Source: Melieria omissa
Taxonomy: Eukaryota; Arthropoda; Insecta; Diptera; Ulidiidae
Direction of reading: 5' to 3'
NCBI GenBank assembly: GCA_963971225.1
Contig: OZ020269.1
Coordinates: 10,625,201 to 10,689,200 of the forward strand
Length of the DNA stretch: 64,000 bases
A model generated the notes under the pieces. The model had not been told where the DNA came from. It made no database searches and saw only the letters and a list, made by a program, of their open reading frames with translations. Position 1 is the stretch's first letter. Each line of letters begins with the position of its first letter. Below, in pieces: positions 34,110 through 45,735 of the stretch. A program made the position numbers and the translations under genes.

Positions 34110-36123
34110 CAGTGGCGTCCCCAGGGGGGGGGATTAGGGGGATGGATCCCCCCCTTGGTCGGAGAATTCACTTATGCAATTTGCTATAACAATATGGAAT
34201 TGTGAAACATTTTTACTATTTGCTTTATCGCTTCTGTAATCACCCACTTAAAACCTAATAACTGAACCACCCATGATCTGGCCAGACCATAATGTAAACA
34301 AGATGATAGTCGAGGATTGTTGTTAAGGATATAAAAAAACCAGAAAGTGTGAATACAATGATTTCTTTTGCTTGTCTACATTATTTTTACGTAAAACGGT
34401 GAAAATATACTAGAATAATTAAGTAAATAGCGAGTTTCAACTTTAATGAGTTAATTTTGAAATTAAAAAAACACGGCAGTAAAGCAAAAAAAGAAAAAAA
34501 ATGTATAAATGTAAAATACGTTACTTATGGATCTATTTAGCTGCTTGACCAATGCAATTATTTCAACAATATAATGCAGTATCATGACTAAACCACATTG
34601 AGATTTTACATTCGACACATACAAATCGGGTTTTGATATATATATTTCTGGATTCCTTGCACTGTTAATAATTCTGAACTGCTTTGCCAAAGAAAAATAT
34701 GCAAAACATGCTCTACATGTTGTTGTTCATGCTAAATTGGCCGGATATCGTTTTCCTTGTCGCCTTCGTCGTTGCTATCTTCACATTGAACTATCTAAAC
34801 GACCATTTTTTCTATCAGTATCAGAAGCTTCGTTTTGTTCAGGGCCAAATGAAAGCGTGAAATTGGCAGCACCGTTATTATTGCCTCTCGCAGCAAATTA
34901 TTTAATATCTTAAATTCGTTGCTCTAAAGCATTAGTTTCCGCTATTGCTAAGGAAATTTTTTTAGAGATTTTCCTCTCTGATTTAACTCCAGCGTCGAAG
35001 TTCAAAAACAATGTCCACCTGATTCTCAAAATAGCATTCTCTTCCTTTCATCTCTGTCACAGAAAACACCCAATCGAATTGGAAAATGGATAAGTATTAA
35101 TTTTGAATATGTTTCAACATTATTTTCCAACAAAAATTATAATTTATTAACCCAAAGAAAATAAAAGCCAAGGCGAACGAAAAACACTTGGACCAGGTAC
35201 ATTTTGCGCCAGCTAATTTACGTCACTATTAACGGGATGGCACGAAAAAAGTGCTTCAAATCGGGTCAGATGGAAAAACCTAGTTGAAAATATATATATA
35301 ATATAAAAAAATATTTATTAACAATTCTGACAATAATTACGTCGAAAATAACAAAAAAAAAATGAAAATAACTGGCAAATTTGTATGAAAATGCACCATG
35401 GTCTGGCCAAGCCATGGTTTTGGGTTTTGTGCTTAGAAAGGATCAGTTAAGGATATCATGAAATTTGAGCTCGATAGCTTAATTACAACATTTCTAAAGT
35501 GGATCCAAAGTTCAATATGGTCTGGCCAGAACCGGATACCCGCAGAAGGGTTAAGAATAAATGAATAAAAAAAATCAGCATTGCATTTGTTCTCGCAGAA
35601 TAGTTGTATTTTCAATGTTCCCAAAAGTGTCGACTATTTACCAAGGTAGTAATCAAACGCAGGCTTCATGCCAACCCTGCATCAGCTGTTGAAATTAAAA
35701 AAAAATTCACTTATATAGTTTTGGTAAATTGCGGGTAAACATGGAAACATAGTCACCTCTATCATAATTAAATTTCAGAACGTCATACATTTTGTAAATG
35801 TTTGATTTCTTTTACATAGCTGGTGTGCTTTTTAAAATACGTCTTTTGAGTTTTTCGTAATTCTATTAGCAGATGTTTTCGAAATGTCATAACTTAAAAC
35901 AAACTTGAATTTTTTGGTTGGGATTTTATGACTTAAAAATACATGTCACTTGAATTTTGTGTTTTAAGAAGTTTATGTTAGTATATGTATACATATATGT
36001 ATGTATGTACAATTTTATTCAACATGTATTAAAAATAATACGCAAAGATGAAAGTATAAAAATGGCGTTAAACTGCATTTTTTGTATATCCCCCCCCTTC
36101 CCGAAATCCTGGGGACGCCACTG
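34110..36123. mobile_element. 2.0-kb hAT element with perfect TIRs
   Basis: The termini CAGTGGCGTCCCCAGG and its exact complement (16 of 16) are bracketed by perfect 8-bp duplications CTTCATTT (34102-34109 and 36124-36131), diagnostic of a hAT insertion. Poly-G/GGATCCCCCC follows the left TIR and poly-C precedes the right. The interior has only short frames (34463-34690 and 35433-35624 on minus). A minus-strand patch around 34740-34800 can be read as SNDEGDKENDIRP, an acidic patch with no domain call. No BED zinc finger or hAT dimerisation region was recognised, so it is probably non-autonomous or heavily decayed. Confidence 0.93.
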
Positions 36124-36131
36124 CTTCATTT

Positions 36132-37984
36132 ATAAGTATTTTCATTGCTTTCATATCAAGATCGACTGCGCACTTGTGTGGGCGTCATCAGTGTTCCATA
36201 TCCGATTCGTTAGCGCGTTACTTCAACGCGGCGCTAGTTGCACGCTTTGCGCGATTAACAGAAGTGCCTGTAATGCGTCGCACTTGAGCAGCCATATTTC
36301 GACTTTGGTCAGTTAAAAATAGCAAAATAACGTGACAAAAATAGCATTAAGAACATTTTTGCCCACGTTGCGCGTATAACTTTCAACATAACCTCAAAGC
36401 GTATCGCTGCTTTCTGCACCAAATCTTAGTCAATTGCTTTATTGGGCTTCATGCGCAAAAAATAAAAACACAACTGAGGCACAAAACAACACACACACAC
36501 ACTTATTTACAACAGCTCTATGAAACATTGTTGCATGCCACATGTGGCATACAGCGTTTGTGCGCTTATCCCGACTTTGATCTTCGCTCATTTCTTATTT
36601 TATTGATTTCTATTGGCAAATATGGACTTGAACTTGGAACTTTGCAAAATAAATACAACAACAATAACAACAACGAAAAGCGCAACAATGAAAAGTGTTC
36701 AACATAAGCGATGCAAACTTCGCACAATAAGCAAAACTCTGGACGGCTGAATCACGCAGCGACGCGATATTTGCTGCCAATGTGGCAAATCTGCATAATG
36801 CAATAAAAATGTTAAAAATGAAATTGTTTGTTGTTGTTGTTTTTATCAATATGATTATTATTTCGAGTGCTGGCAAAAAGGCGGCCGCCGTCGTTGTTGC
36901 CGTCAGCCGGCCGCGGTGTGAAGCATGAAATGATGTCGTTATAAACAGCAACAGCAACAACAACAATAAGATCCAGCAAACACAACAAAACTTTTGAAAT
37001 GCGAAAAGTTGGCGCGTGTAGTTGTGTGCGTAAGTGCGTTATGCCGCACTCGGCCGCTTTGGTCGCTGTGCGCTGCAGCGTGCGGCGCGCTGTGCCAACG
37101 ATTGAAAGCGATTAATTCACAGCGGGGGACACTCCAGTGACCTCCGCCTGACGGCTAACGGCTGACGGCTCACAGCGCGCCGCATTGCTCCGCCTGGCCG
37201 CCAACTAACAACCAACAACTGGCAACTTGCCGCTCCGACCCACGGCTGCTGCGCGACGGCCACTTTTAACGTCCGTTGCCGTTGCCACTAACCTTCACAC
37301 ATCTGCTGTTGCCGCAGCCGCTGCTGCGGTGCGTCTAGTGGCGCACACATGCCTAATAATTGTTGGTGTTGTTGTTGGCTGCTCGCCAAATATCTAGCAG
37401 GCTGGCTGACCGTCTGACTGGCCGAGGAACTTGAAAAATTATTTGCTTAAGTGCAATTTTAGTTAAACTTTGCAGCGGAGCCGGTGCCGTTGCCGGTGCC
37501 ACTGCGGCCATTGCTTGCGGCGGCTGGCAGGCGCAGCAGTCGTTTGTGGCTGCTGCGGCAACAACATCATTAACAGTGTGGGAATTTTTCTACCAACTGT
37601 AAATAGTCGAATGCAGCCAAAAGCGCTGCGCAGTAGTCATTTTTGCATATTTTCGCGTTGAGTGGCATTTGGTCTTTCATATTTTTCCTGTTGCGTTTTG
37701 TTAATTTTTTAGCTGAAGAAGTAGTCAAACTTGTCAAAATTTATTATAAAATAAATATGTGACGAGTAAGCGATGCGTTCGGTGTCATTTGCAAAGATTT
37801 ATGTGTTGTGTGGTTTTTGCTGAATCATCTTTAAACTGTTTGCATTATTTTTGTTGAAGTTTCTAGTGCTCAAGGCGTAACTTTAGTTGGCATTTAAACA
37901 GTTTTATGACTTGTTATTTACAAAGTTTAATTAAATAAATTATAAATAAATTAAATTAAATTAATTATAAATAAATTAAATTAA
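36132..37984. other. Unannotated DNA with a GC-rich island
   Basis: 37000-37560 is one of the most GC-rich stretches of the window, with GCCGC, CTGACGGCT and TGCGGC repeats. No gene is evident; such islands in fly non-coding DNA can be conserved regulatory sequence, which cannot be judged here. CA repeats lie near 36488 and a TAAAT-rich stretch at 37930-37985. Confidence 0.45.
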
Positions 37985-39680
37985 AACGACTGACGAATAC
38001 GAATACTTTTCTTTCTCACATAATTTTCTTTTTCTGTTTTTTGATTTTCTTCCAGTTGCATTCCATCTTCCTCCTTATCGTCACCGCAATATCTACAACT
38101 GGGTCTGGTTAACCTTCTCTCTAGCTTTATTTTAGTTTTTCATTTCTTTCCTTTCAGGCCATGCTCTTTATTTTCCTTTTGGCCTTTCCTTTCCCTTCCT
38201 TCACATATTTATTGTTCTTCTCATTCTTAATTTTTTAGTTTTTTTATTCTTCTTAATCCTGTTCCTCTTCTTTCAGTTCGCCTCCTCCTTTCTGTGTCTC
38301 CCTTTTTAAAATCAGCGTTTGCCTTTCTTTTCCATTCTCTCATCCTCTTTTTCTGTTTTTTGATTTTCTTCCAGTTGCATTCCTAATCGTAATAGAAGAA
38401 GAACAAGATTGTTTTTCTTCCTGTTTTTTCTTCTCCTCTTCTTCCCTTATTCTTCTCTTTATTCTTCTTGTCTGAACTTCTTGTTTTTCTCTTTGTTCTG
38501 TTTTCCTATCTTTCCCATTAGTTTACCATCTTTGCTTTTTGTTGTCCTTATTGATTTTGTCGTCCTCTTTTTCTTCCCGTTTTCTTTTCTTCTTTTTATC
38601 CTTTTTATTCTTCTTTTCTCCTTTTCCTATTTAGCTTTCTCTACACCCACCTCGAACTCTAAATCTACACCTATATCTGCATATACAACTACCGCTACCT
38701 CTACCTCTATCCGTACCTCTACCCCTACCCCTATACCTACATATATCTATATTTCTATGTCTATTCCTTTCTCCATCTCTATTTCTATCTTTATATCTAT
38801 CTCTATATCTATCTCTATCTATATCTCTATCTATATCCCTATCTCTATCTCCATCTCTATCACTTTCTCTATTTCTATCTCTATCTCTATCCCTATATCT
38901 TTCTCCATCTCTATCGCTGTCGCTTTCTCTATCTCTATCTGTGCCTTTACTTTTCTTTACCTCTCCACTACCTGTATGTTTCCTTTTGTTTTTCCTTTTG
39001 TTTTTCCTTTTGTTTTTCCTTTTCCTTTCCTGATCCTTTTCCTGATCCTGATCCTTTTCCTTTTTCCTTTTCTTTTTCCTTTTCGTCTTCCTTTTCTTTT
39101 CCTTTTCGTTTTCTTTTATTTTTCCTTTTCTTTTTCCTTTTTCTGATCCTGATCCTTTTCCATTCCATTTTTTTCTACTTTCTTGTTCTTTTTTCTCTTT
39201 TAATTTTTCTCTGCCTCTTCCTGTTTCCTTTTCTGTTCTTCTTCTAATTCCTCACCTTTTCTTCTTCTTCTTTAAAAGTTATTTTTTTATCGCTCCCACT
39301 TCCATTTTAATCTCTCAATCTCACTCTGTCTTCGTTGAATTTATTTATTTATTTAAATCTATTTTCGTTTTTACTTTCTTCTTCTTGTTTAGCCTCCTTG
39401 ACATCCTTCAATTTGAATTCAAATTGATTTCACAACCTTTCCATGCTTCCTGATTTCCATGTGCATGTCGTTCTTTACTTTCCACTATCAGAGTTTTTGT
39501 CTCCATTTTCTTCCTCACACTTCCACCATCCACACCCTCCCTGACCCCAAGCATTCCCTAACTTCCATCCCTTCCTCAATTCCTTCCTTCTCTCTAGGCT
39601 CATCACCGTCTTTACTCTGTATCTTCTAGTCGTACTGCATCACTTCACTTTTCCTTCAACTGCTACTCTCAACAATTACG
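37985..39680. repeat. Long pyrimidine-strand tract with CTATCT and TTTTCC repeats
   Basis: For about 1.6 kb the + strand is dominated by C and T. The core at 38640-38950 is a run of TCTATC/TCTATATC hexamer-like units; 38980-39170 is a run of CCTTTTGTTTTT and TTTTCCTGATCC units. The 245-codon frame at 38409-39146 translates to Phe/Leu and Ser-Ile repeats and is an artefact. Homopurine-homopyrimidine DNA of this length can form triplex structures. Confidence 0.88.
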
Positions 39681-41369
39681 ATTATTGTTGCTGCAATTCT
39701 AGCCAAACTTTGCAAACAACAACAACAACTACGAACAACAACAATAACAGCAGCAACAACTCATTTCTCATGTGGCAAAGATTTATTGCTTCCACCTTCT
39801 GCTGTGCACTGCAAACTGCCAAAAATAAACTAAACGTAACGAAACGAGTCGGCTGCGAAAAAGAGAGAAACCGCTTCACAGCCAACTTGCCAGCAATTCA
39901 AGTTGAAAATTAAATTTTTCGTAAGTTGTGCTCATCAGTTTGGTGGCTGCTGCTGGTCCTGGAGCTGTGCGGCTTCCACTGCCACCAAAATGATTGATCA
40001 CTGAATGTTACTGAATGTGTGTGTGTATGTGTGTGGGAATATGAAGGCGCGCTCGCGCTTGCGCCCAACACGTAAAGATCGACAGCCAACATCAGCGGCA
40101 GCATCAAGTTGTGCACATCAACGGCAGCAACAGTTGCGCCGCATTTTTGTTGCATGCTTACAATCAGATCTGTCAGATCAGTTTCCTCTTTGCAGCTTTG
40201 GCTGTCGTCTTTTGCTCTTCGTTTTTCCCTTTTGCTGACTGGCTGTGCTTTTGTGTGTGTGTCTGTTTGTGCAGCTTTTGTGTGTTTGCAGTTGCATTTA
40301 ATCCTCTGTCTGTCTGTCTGTCTGTTCAGTCATTCATTTGTATGTCTGTCCTTTCGCTTGTATATTGTTTTGGGCTGCGTTTTCCCTCTGCGCACTTCAA
40401 TTGTTTTCGTTTTTCTGCGCTTTTAATTTTCTGCATTTCGTTGCCGTTTTGATGGGCTGAGAATCAGACAAAAAATTGGGCGTTTCATGGGCGTTTTATT
40501 GTTATATTGACACCAGTAGTTAAGACCGTTTTTTTATTATTAAATATCGTGTTGCACAAATGTGGCGGCTGCCGCTGATATGCGTTCGCCGCTGTTGTTT
40601 GCCCCTTTACCGCCTTCTGGTTTTTTAACCGTGGTCAGTGATTGCTTGAATTTTTCTTTTGGCGGCAGGTACGACCCACCGACAGAAGGACATTGCACTT
40701 TGAGGAATTTGCATGGTTGATATTTTGATAAAATAAAACAAATGTTCAGGGAGTCACTGAAAGGGTGAATGATTCACTGAAATTAATATGGGTGAAGCTA
40801 GATGATAGTCTAAGATGTGTATAGATTAGCTGTAATTAGTACAGTTAGGGTATGAAAAGTGCCAGTTGTGATGTCTCCTATTGTCAGAGAGATAGCTAAA
40901 CAAACTTCAGCAGGTTTCTTATGTTTAATGATAAATGAAATATCCAAGCGTCAAAGAGAGACACTGCGTCCAAGTAATGAACTATTGTGTCATGTCCCTC
41001 TACGTTACTGGAGAAGTTCGTGTCCTCCAAAGAAGAAGATACCTAAATGTTTCCATATTTGTTTCAAGAGGGTTCAGAAAATGACAGAGTAGGTGAGATG
41101 CTTATGTTAGTTCTATTCACGTTCTTTTGCACCATAAACAGTATAGCCTGGTGCTTTCATACACAGTTGCAAGTTATCTTTGTTAGTTAAACCTTAGTTA
41201 GTTAGTTAATTTGTTAGTTAGTTAAACTTTAGTTGGTTAAGCTTACTTTGACTAGTGATCCCATGCAAAAGTAGAACTAAATGAGATCTGAAAATTAATA
41301 TTCGTTGTGTTTATGGTCCTCTACTTCTGCTCTCCCGACTCGTTCGTGTCGTTCAATGCTTTTATTCTG
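39681..41369. other. Unannotated DNA with microsatellites
   Basis: CAACAA at 39715-39760, (GT)n near 40016-40034, GTCT at about 40308-40326 and GTTA tetranucleotides at 41185-41245. 40740-41170 has no recognised content. No gene is supported. Confidence 0.45.
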
Positions 41370-42660
41370 TTTAGCTGTTCAGGTTAGCTTAGGTAAACTG
41401 GCTGACCTGGTCGGCAATGGTAGTTAGGTAGGTGATGGTGGCAGTTCTCATATGAGAACTCACTTAGGCCAAGCTAGGCCTATTGTGGTACCACAGGATC
41501 TCTAACCCCTTTTTTGTATTTAAGATGTCTCAAACCAGCCCGAACAGGTGATGAAGCATATCAGGCTCTTGGTGTCAACCTCCGATAAGTCCGCGAGGTT
41601 GGCTGTATGGTAAAATCCTAGATGTTTTTTCCGTTTCCTGCAAAGAGCGGGACAAGTACAAAGTAACTAAAGAATTGTTTTTTCCTCCTCTATGTCTCTG
41701 CAGAAGTCGTTGGCCAGGTGGCCCAGCCCTAAACTAATAGAGTGGCTGCCAAGGATGCAGTGACCAGTGATGACTTCGACAACAACCCTGAGCGTGCCCC
41801 TATTGAAGTTTAGCAGACTTTTGGTGCGCTTCCAGTCCAGCTTTGGCCAGATATGTTGCCTGTCTCTGAGGCCGCCCATGTATTGTTAGCAGCTTTTGTC
41901 ATCGCTTCCTCTATCACCAGCTTGCAAGTACTCAGTGGAATACCTAAGCCAGCGAGCTCTGAGGATAGCTCATTAGTCGTTCCTTGTCTAGCCAGTTTGT
42001 CTGCCCTGCAATTCCCCGAGATATCTCTGTGACCAGGTGGATTTTAAGCTGCTCAGCCATCTCATCAAGAGATTTGCGGCAGCTGATCACTGTTTTGGAA
42101 GTCAGAACATGAGACCCTAGGGCCCTGATAGCCGTTTGGCTGTCAGAGAGCATGCTAATAACTCGCCTAGAGACACTGCCCTCTTTGATCCAATTCAGGG
42201 CAGTTTCAATGGCTGTAACCTCTGCTTGGAACACGCTACAGTGGTCCGGCAATCTAAAGGAGTAATTTATACTAAGTGAGTCTGAGAAGACGCCTCCAGC
42301 AATAGCTCCGTTTAACTTGTAGTCGTCGATGTAGACATAGTGTGAGTTCCCTATTAAGGATGCTGAGCTATCCTCCCCTGTTGTTCCTGTCTGGAATGGT
42401 GCTAGTGAACTTTTTGTTAAATTGGAATTGAGGCGGTGAAGAATCCAGTTCCTCGAACTTCTTTAAGAGAGTAAGTATCCTGGCATGACCCCTGTTAGAC
42501 TCCGACCATTGGCCGGAAGCCCGTAGTCTATAGCCGCTGATTTCCTACAGTGTAGATCTAGCGGAATAAGGTGAATCAGGGCTTCTAAAGCTGAAGTTGG
42601 TGTTATACTAAGAGCGCCCGTGACGCAGGCTGCCCTTTGAACTTTGCGGAGGTGTTGGAG
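41370..42660 (-). mobile_element. 3' part of an RNase H-bearing non-LTR retrotransposon
   Basis: A 5'-truncated LINE on the minus strand. It holds the end of ORF2 (pseudogene below) followed, at lower coordinates, by about 150 bp of probable 3' untranslated sequence (41370-41519). No poly-A tail or target duplication was located, so outer limits are approximate. The order (RT tail, RNase H, Cys/His segment) fits I/R1-like LINE groups. Confidence 0.78.
41520..42660 (-). pseudogene. LINE ORF2 C-terminal part: RT tail, RNase H, Cys-rich end
   Basis: From the right, VQRAACVTGALSITPTSALE and LIHLIPLDLH match the segment linking reverse transcriptase to RNase H in LINEs. RNase H follows: YIDDYKLNGAIAGGVF (first Asp), CSVFQAEVTAIETAL (Glu), MLSDSQTAIRAL (Asp) and GHRDISGNCRADKLARQG. 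A frameshift lies just before GHRD because several residues are missing. A further shift precedes WPKLDWKRTKSLL, VVEVITGHC and GLGHLANDFCRD. After one stop, LLCTCPALCRKRK leads to FITCSGWFETS and the terminal stop at 41520-41522. Several frame breaks make it non-functional. Confidence 0.85.
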
Positions 42661-42883
42661 GAGCTGTGTAAACCCAGTGCGTCATGTCGTCATGTCGGCA
42701 GTGCATGGACCCTTTTGGGTTTCTAGCGAGTTAGAGCTCCTTTGTGCTGCGGATCAACTTAAAATGATTGGTGATCATCAGCGCTTTAATGTCGCAATTG
42801 AAATCATTCTTTGTTCAATTTTCCAAGAATGAAGATCCCACTTATAAATTCTACAGCATTTCACTTTGCCTCAACGAAACCGC

Positions 42884-43011
42884 AGTGGATCTCAGTTCTT
42901 CAGTGAGGTCAAAAATACATAAACGCGCATCGAGAAAAAAGTGCAATGGATCTCAGGTTTTGTTCTTCAATGGGGTCAAAAATACATAAAAACGCATCTA
43001 GAAAAAAGTGC
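42884..43011. repeat. Tandem duplication, ~61-67 bp unit
   Basis: Two adjacent copies share TGGATCTCAG, GGTCAAAAATACATAAA, CGCATC and GAGAAAAAAGTGC. The second copy has a 7-bp insertion (TTTTGTT region). No coding content. Confidence 0.9.
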
Positions 43012-45165
43012 CAACTCGTTGAATGGATTTCACTGATATTTCGTCTTTAGTTTATGGATCCTTTCAACAAAAATTCATCTATTGTTCTGCCTTTTTATTG
43101 AGGCTCATCATTCTCCCTATTTGAGCATCTATCAGTTTTTCTCCCCACTCCACTCCATTCTACTCCACAATGAATCCGTTGGTTAAATATTTTACATAAA
43201 ATTTTATTGCATTTACATTGTAACGAAAGAAGATTTGCCATCTATTGTGTTTATTTTTGTTGGTTTTTATTTTATTAACATAAAAGCGTTTCAAAATTAG
43301 ATATAAACATTTTACGAGCATTTTTTCACAGCAAGTTCATTGCCTTGAGTCAACAACGAAACGAACACACGCACACACTCAAAAACACACACACACTCGC
43401 ACACACACACTCATACTCATAGAAGACAATTGGTCAGCTGAAGCGCAAACATAAAAAATGGCGTTAAAACATGCATGAAAACGCTGCCAACAACAACAAC
43501 ATTCACATACTGTTCCCACCGTCCGTCCTTCCGTCCATCCATTCGTAGGTTCCGTTCGTTCGTTCGTCCATCGGTCGCATGGTTTAATGACAGACGCCAT
43601 TAAAAACACCCAAAAATATATCGATTGCCTGCTATTTGGTGATTTTTACGATGGTGTTATTTTTTGTTAATAAAAAAGAATTTTTTGTAACAACAAAAAA
43701 AACAACAAAGCCCAGATCGTGAACCACAGTTGCCATAAATGCTTGGGGTTAGAACAACAAATAAAGCTACTGCGTTGCAACAATAAAACAAAAACACAAC
43801 AACAACAATGCCGAGTTTAGGTTTGGCTGTTACTTACTGCTTGTTTGTTGTTGTTGTTGGTGTTGCGTTTCCCATTGTCGCCGCTGTTGCAGCTAATTTT
43901 ATTTGATTTCGAAAGCCGTTGCCATTCGGTCGTCCGTCAGGCGCTTAAAATCAACAGCCGAATCTCGAAGCGCATAATCGATGCGGTGGTTGTTGCCGTT
44001 CTTGTTGTTGTTGTTAATTCCTTTTTGTGCTTTTCAGTGGTTTTATGCGATTTTTATGTGTACAATTCGAAATTTCAAACACTTGAACGCTGCGGCCTGC
44101 GACTTAATTTATTCATTGATTTTTTTCCACATATTTATTACTCGCGATGCGGTAATGGGAGCAGCACTTGTTGAGCGACTGCCAACCCGGAAAGGCAATA
44201 AAATATAATTACAAACTCGTAAATGCTTAATGAAGGCATTTAACAAAATAATAAATTTGCCGCACAATTTGTACGCACAACTGTGTGCAATTGTGTATGT
44301 AAAAAGTATGTTTGTGTGTGTGTAAGTTTAGATGAGCGTCGCGACGCTGTGAAATTAAAATCGCAGCATAAATAATTTGTTGGCCTCATATCGGCGCTTG
44401 AAATGCAAACGCCATTACATTGTTGTTGTTGTAGTTTTTGCTGTCGCTTTTGTTGTTGTTATTGTTATTGTCGTTGTCCGCACATCACAACAAAAACAAT
44501 ATGCGCACTCGTAAAATTATTAAGTGCGCAAGTTTATGATGGGCCGCCAGCCCACTGCCAGCCAACCAACCAACCAGTCAGTCAGTCATCTTCCAATTTC
44601 CTGCTTTGAGCAGCCGCAGCCCAACCAACTTTTGCATTTCGCAGCCCAACTATAACTTTTATTCCTCTTCGTGTAATTTTCACACCTTCAGCCGCCAGGG
44701 TTAAAGTGTGAAAGAGCGCAACAGCGCACAATTGTTGTTGCTTGCTGTACTCCAATGTGCCGGCTTATTCTCATTGTTTTGTTTTTGTTGTTGCTTCTCC
44801 TGTTTATTGCTGCCATGCGGGCACACCTCGCGCCGTACTTAATAGCAAAATCCACAAATGCCAAATGCAATAAACACAGGAAGGCAGCGCGCTCGCTTCT
44901 TCCTGAGTATTTTTCCTCTCAGTGGTTGTGTTGCTTTTTCACTTGTGGTTTTATTGTAGTTGCAAATGCTTCCTGTTTGTTTTCATAATTTTTTTCATTT
45001 AATTTTTTTTTCTTTTTACTCTTGAACAACACGTGTAATTATGCTGGCTGGGCACAGGAGCGGTTGAAGCAACGAACAGTGAGGATATTTGGATTTTGAT
45101 TAAAAATACAGGTTTTAATTTATTATTATTTTTAAATAATTCTGATGACATTTTCCTGCTACTAC
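43012..45165. other. Unannotated DNA with microsatellites
   Basis: CA repeats with variants at 43366-43410, GTTC/GTCC-type tetramers at 43520-43570, GTTGTT runs (43845-43862, 44000 and 44420), GT at about 44310-44322 and CAACCAAC/CAGTCAGT at 44565-44588. The frames on both strands follow these repeats. No gene is supported. Confidence 0.45.
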
Positions 45166-45735
45166 TCAAACGAAAATATCAGACAGAAATATAAACTTGA
45201 AAATTTCCCATCTCTGAATGCCTCCTATAAGCTCGTAAGCCACGACAACACACGTGACAGTAAAGATCTTCTTCATCACTGCTTTGCTATTGCCAGGTTT
45301 CAGTAACAGTACCAGGCGCTGTCGCTTCCAACGTTTTGGGAAGGTCCCTTCCTTGATGCACGCGCTGTAGAGGTCCGCAAAGACATCGGGTCTTGTGCGC
45401 ACGGCGGCTTTGAGTGCTGCGTTTGGCACCCCGTCCGGGCCGGGTGCTTTTCCATCGCTAACTCTCGAAAGCGTGGCTAACACCTCTTCTGGCGCTACTT
45501 CGTGCACTTCCGCCCAGTCATTCATTTTGTCTAAGCCGACTTAGCCCATGCCTCCTTGTCGGGGAAAAAGTTCGCTCACCACCTTCTCTAAAAGATCTGG
45601 GCATGTGGGTTGTGGAGCTCTTGGCCCTTTTACCTTCTTCATAACAGTTTTATACGCCTGTCCCCACGGATCTGCGTCAGCGCTGTCACGGAGTTCCTTA
45701 AAGTAGCGATTTTTGCTGGCTGTTATTGCTATAGT
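45166..45735 (-). pseudogene. Non-LTR retrotransposon reverse transcriptase fragment (R1-like)
   Basis: Minus-strand reading from 45735 gives ITASKNRYFKELRD, DPWGQAYKTVMKKVKG and CPDLLEKVVSELFP, then an in-frame stop, then EEVLATLSRVSDGKAPGPDG, VPNAALKAAV, LYSACIKEGTFPKRWKRQ and LVLLLKPG. GKAPGPDGVPN and the WK...LV.L.KPG block are the first conserved RT blocks of R1/Jockey-type LINEs. The YxDD catalytic block is absent: after KPGN the sequence departs from the family, implying a deletion or truncation. The 5' side abuts the AGTCT satellite directly. Confidence 0.88.

Noticed and set aside
33937..35553. TTAACCC at the left and GGGTTAA at the right as a piggyBac-like pair
   Set aside because: Only CCC matches between the ends, and the interval would partly overlap the well-supported hAT element at 34110-36123.
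38409..39146. 245-codon + strand open frame
   Set aside because: Lies wholly in the pyrimidine tract; Phe/Leu and Ser-Ile repeats reflect base composition, with no domain.
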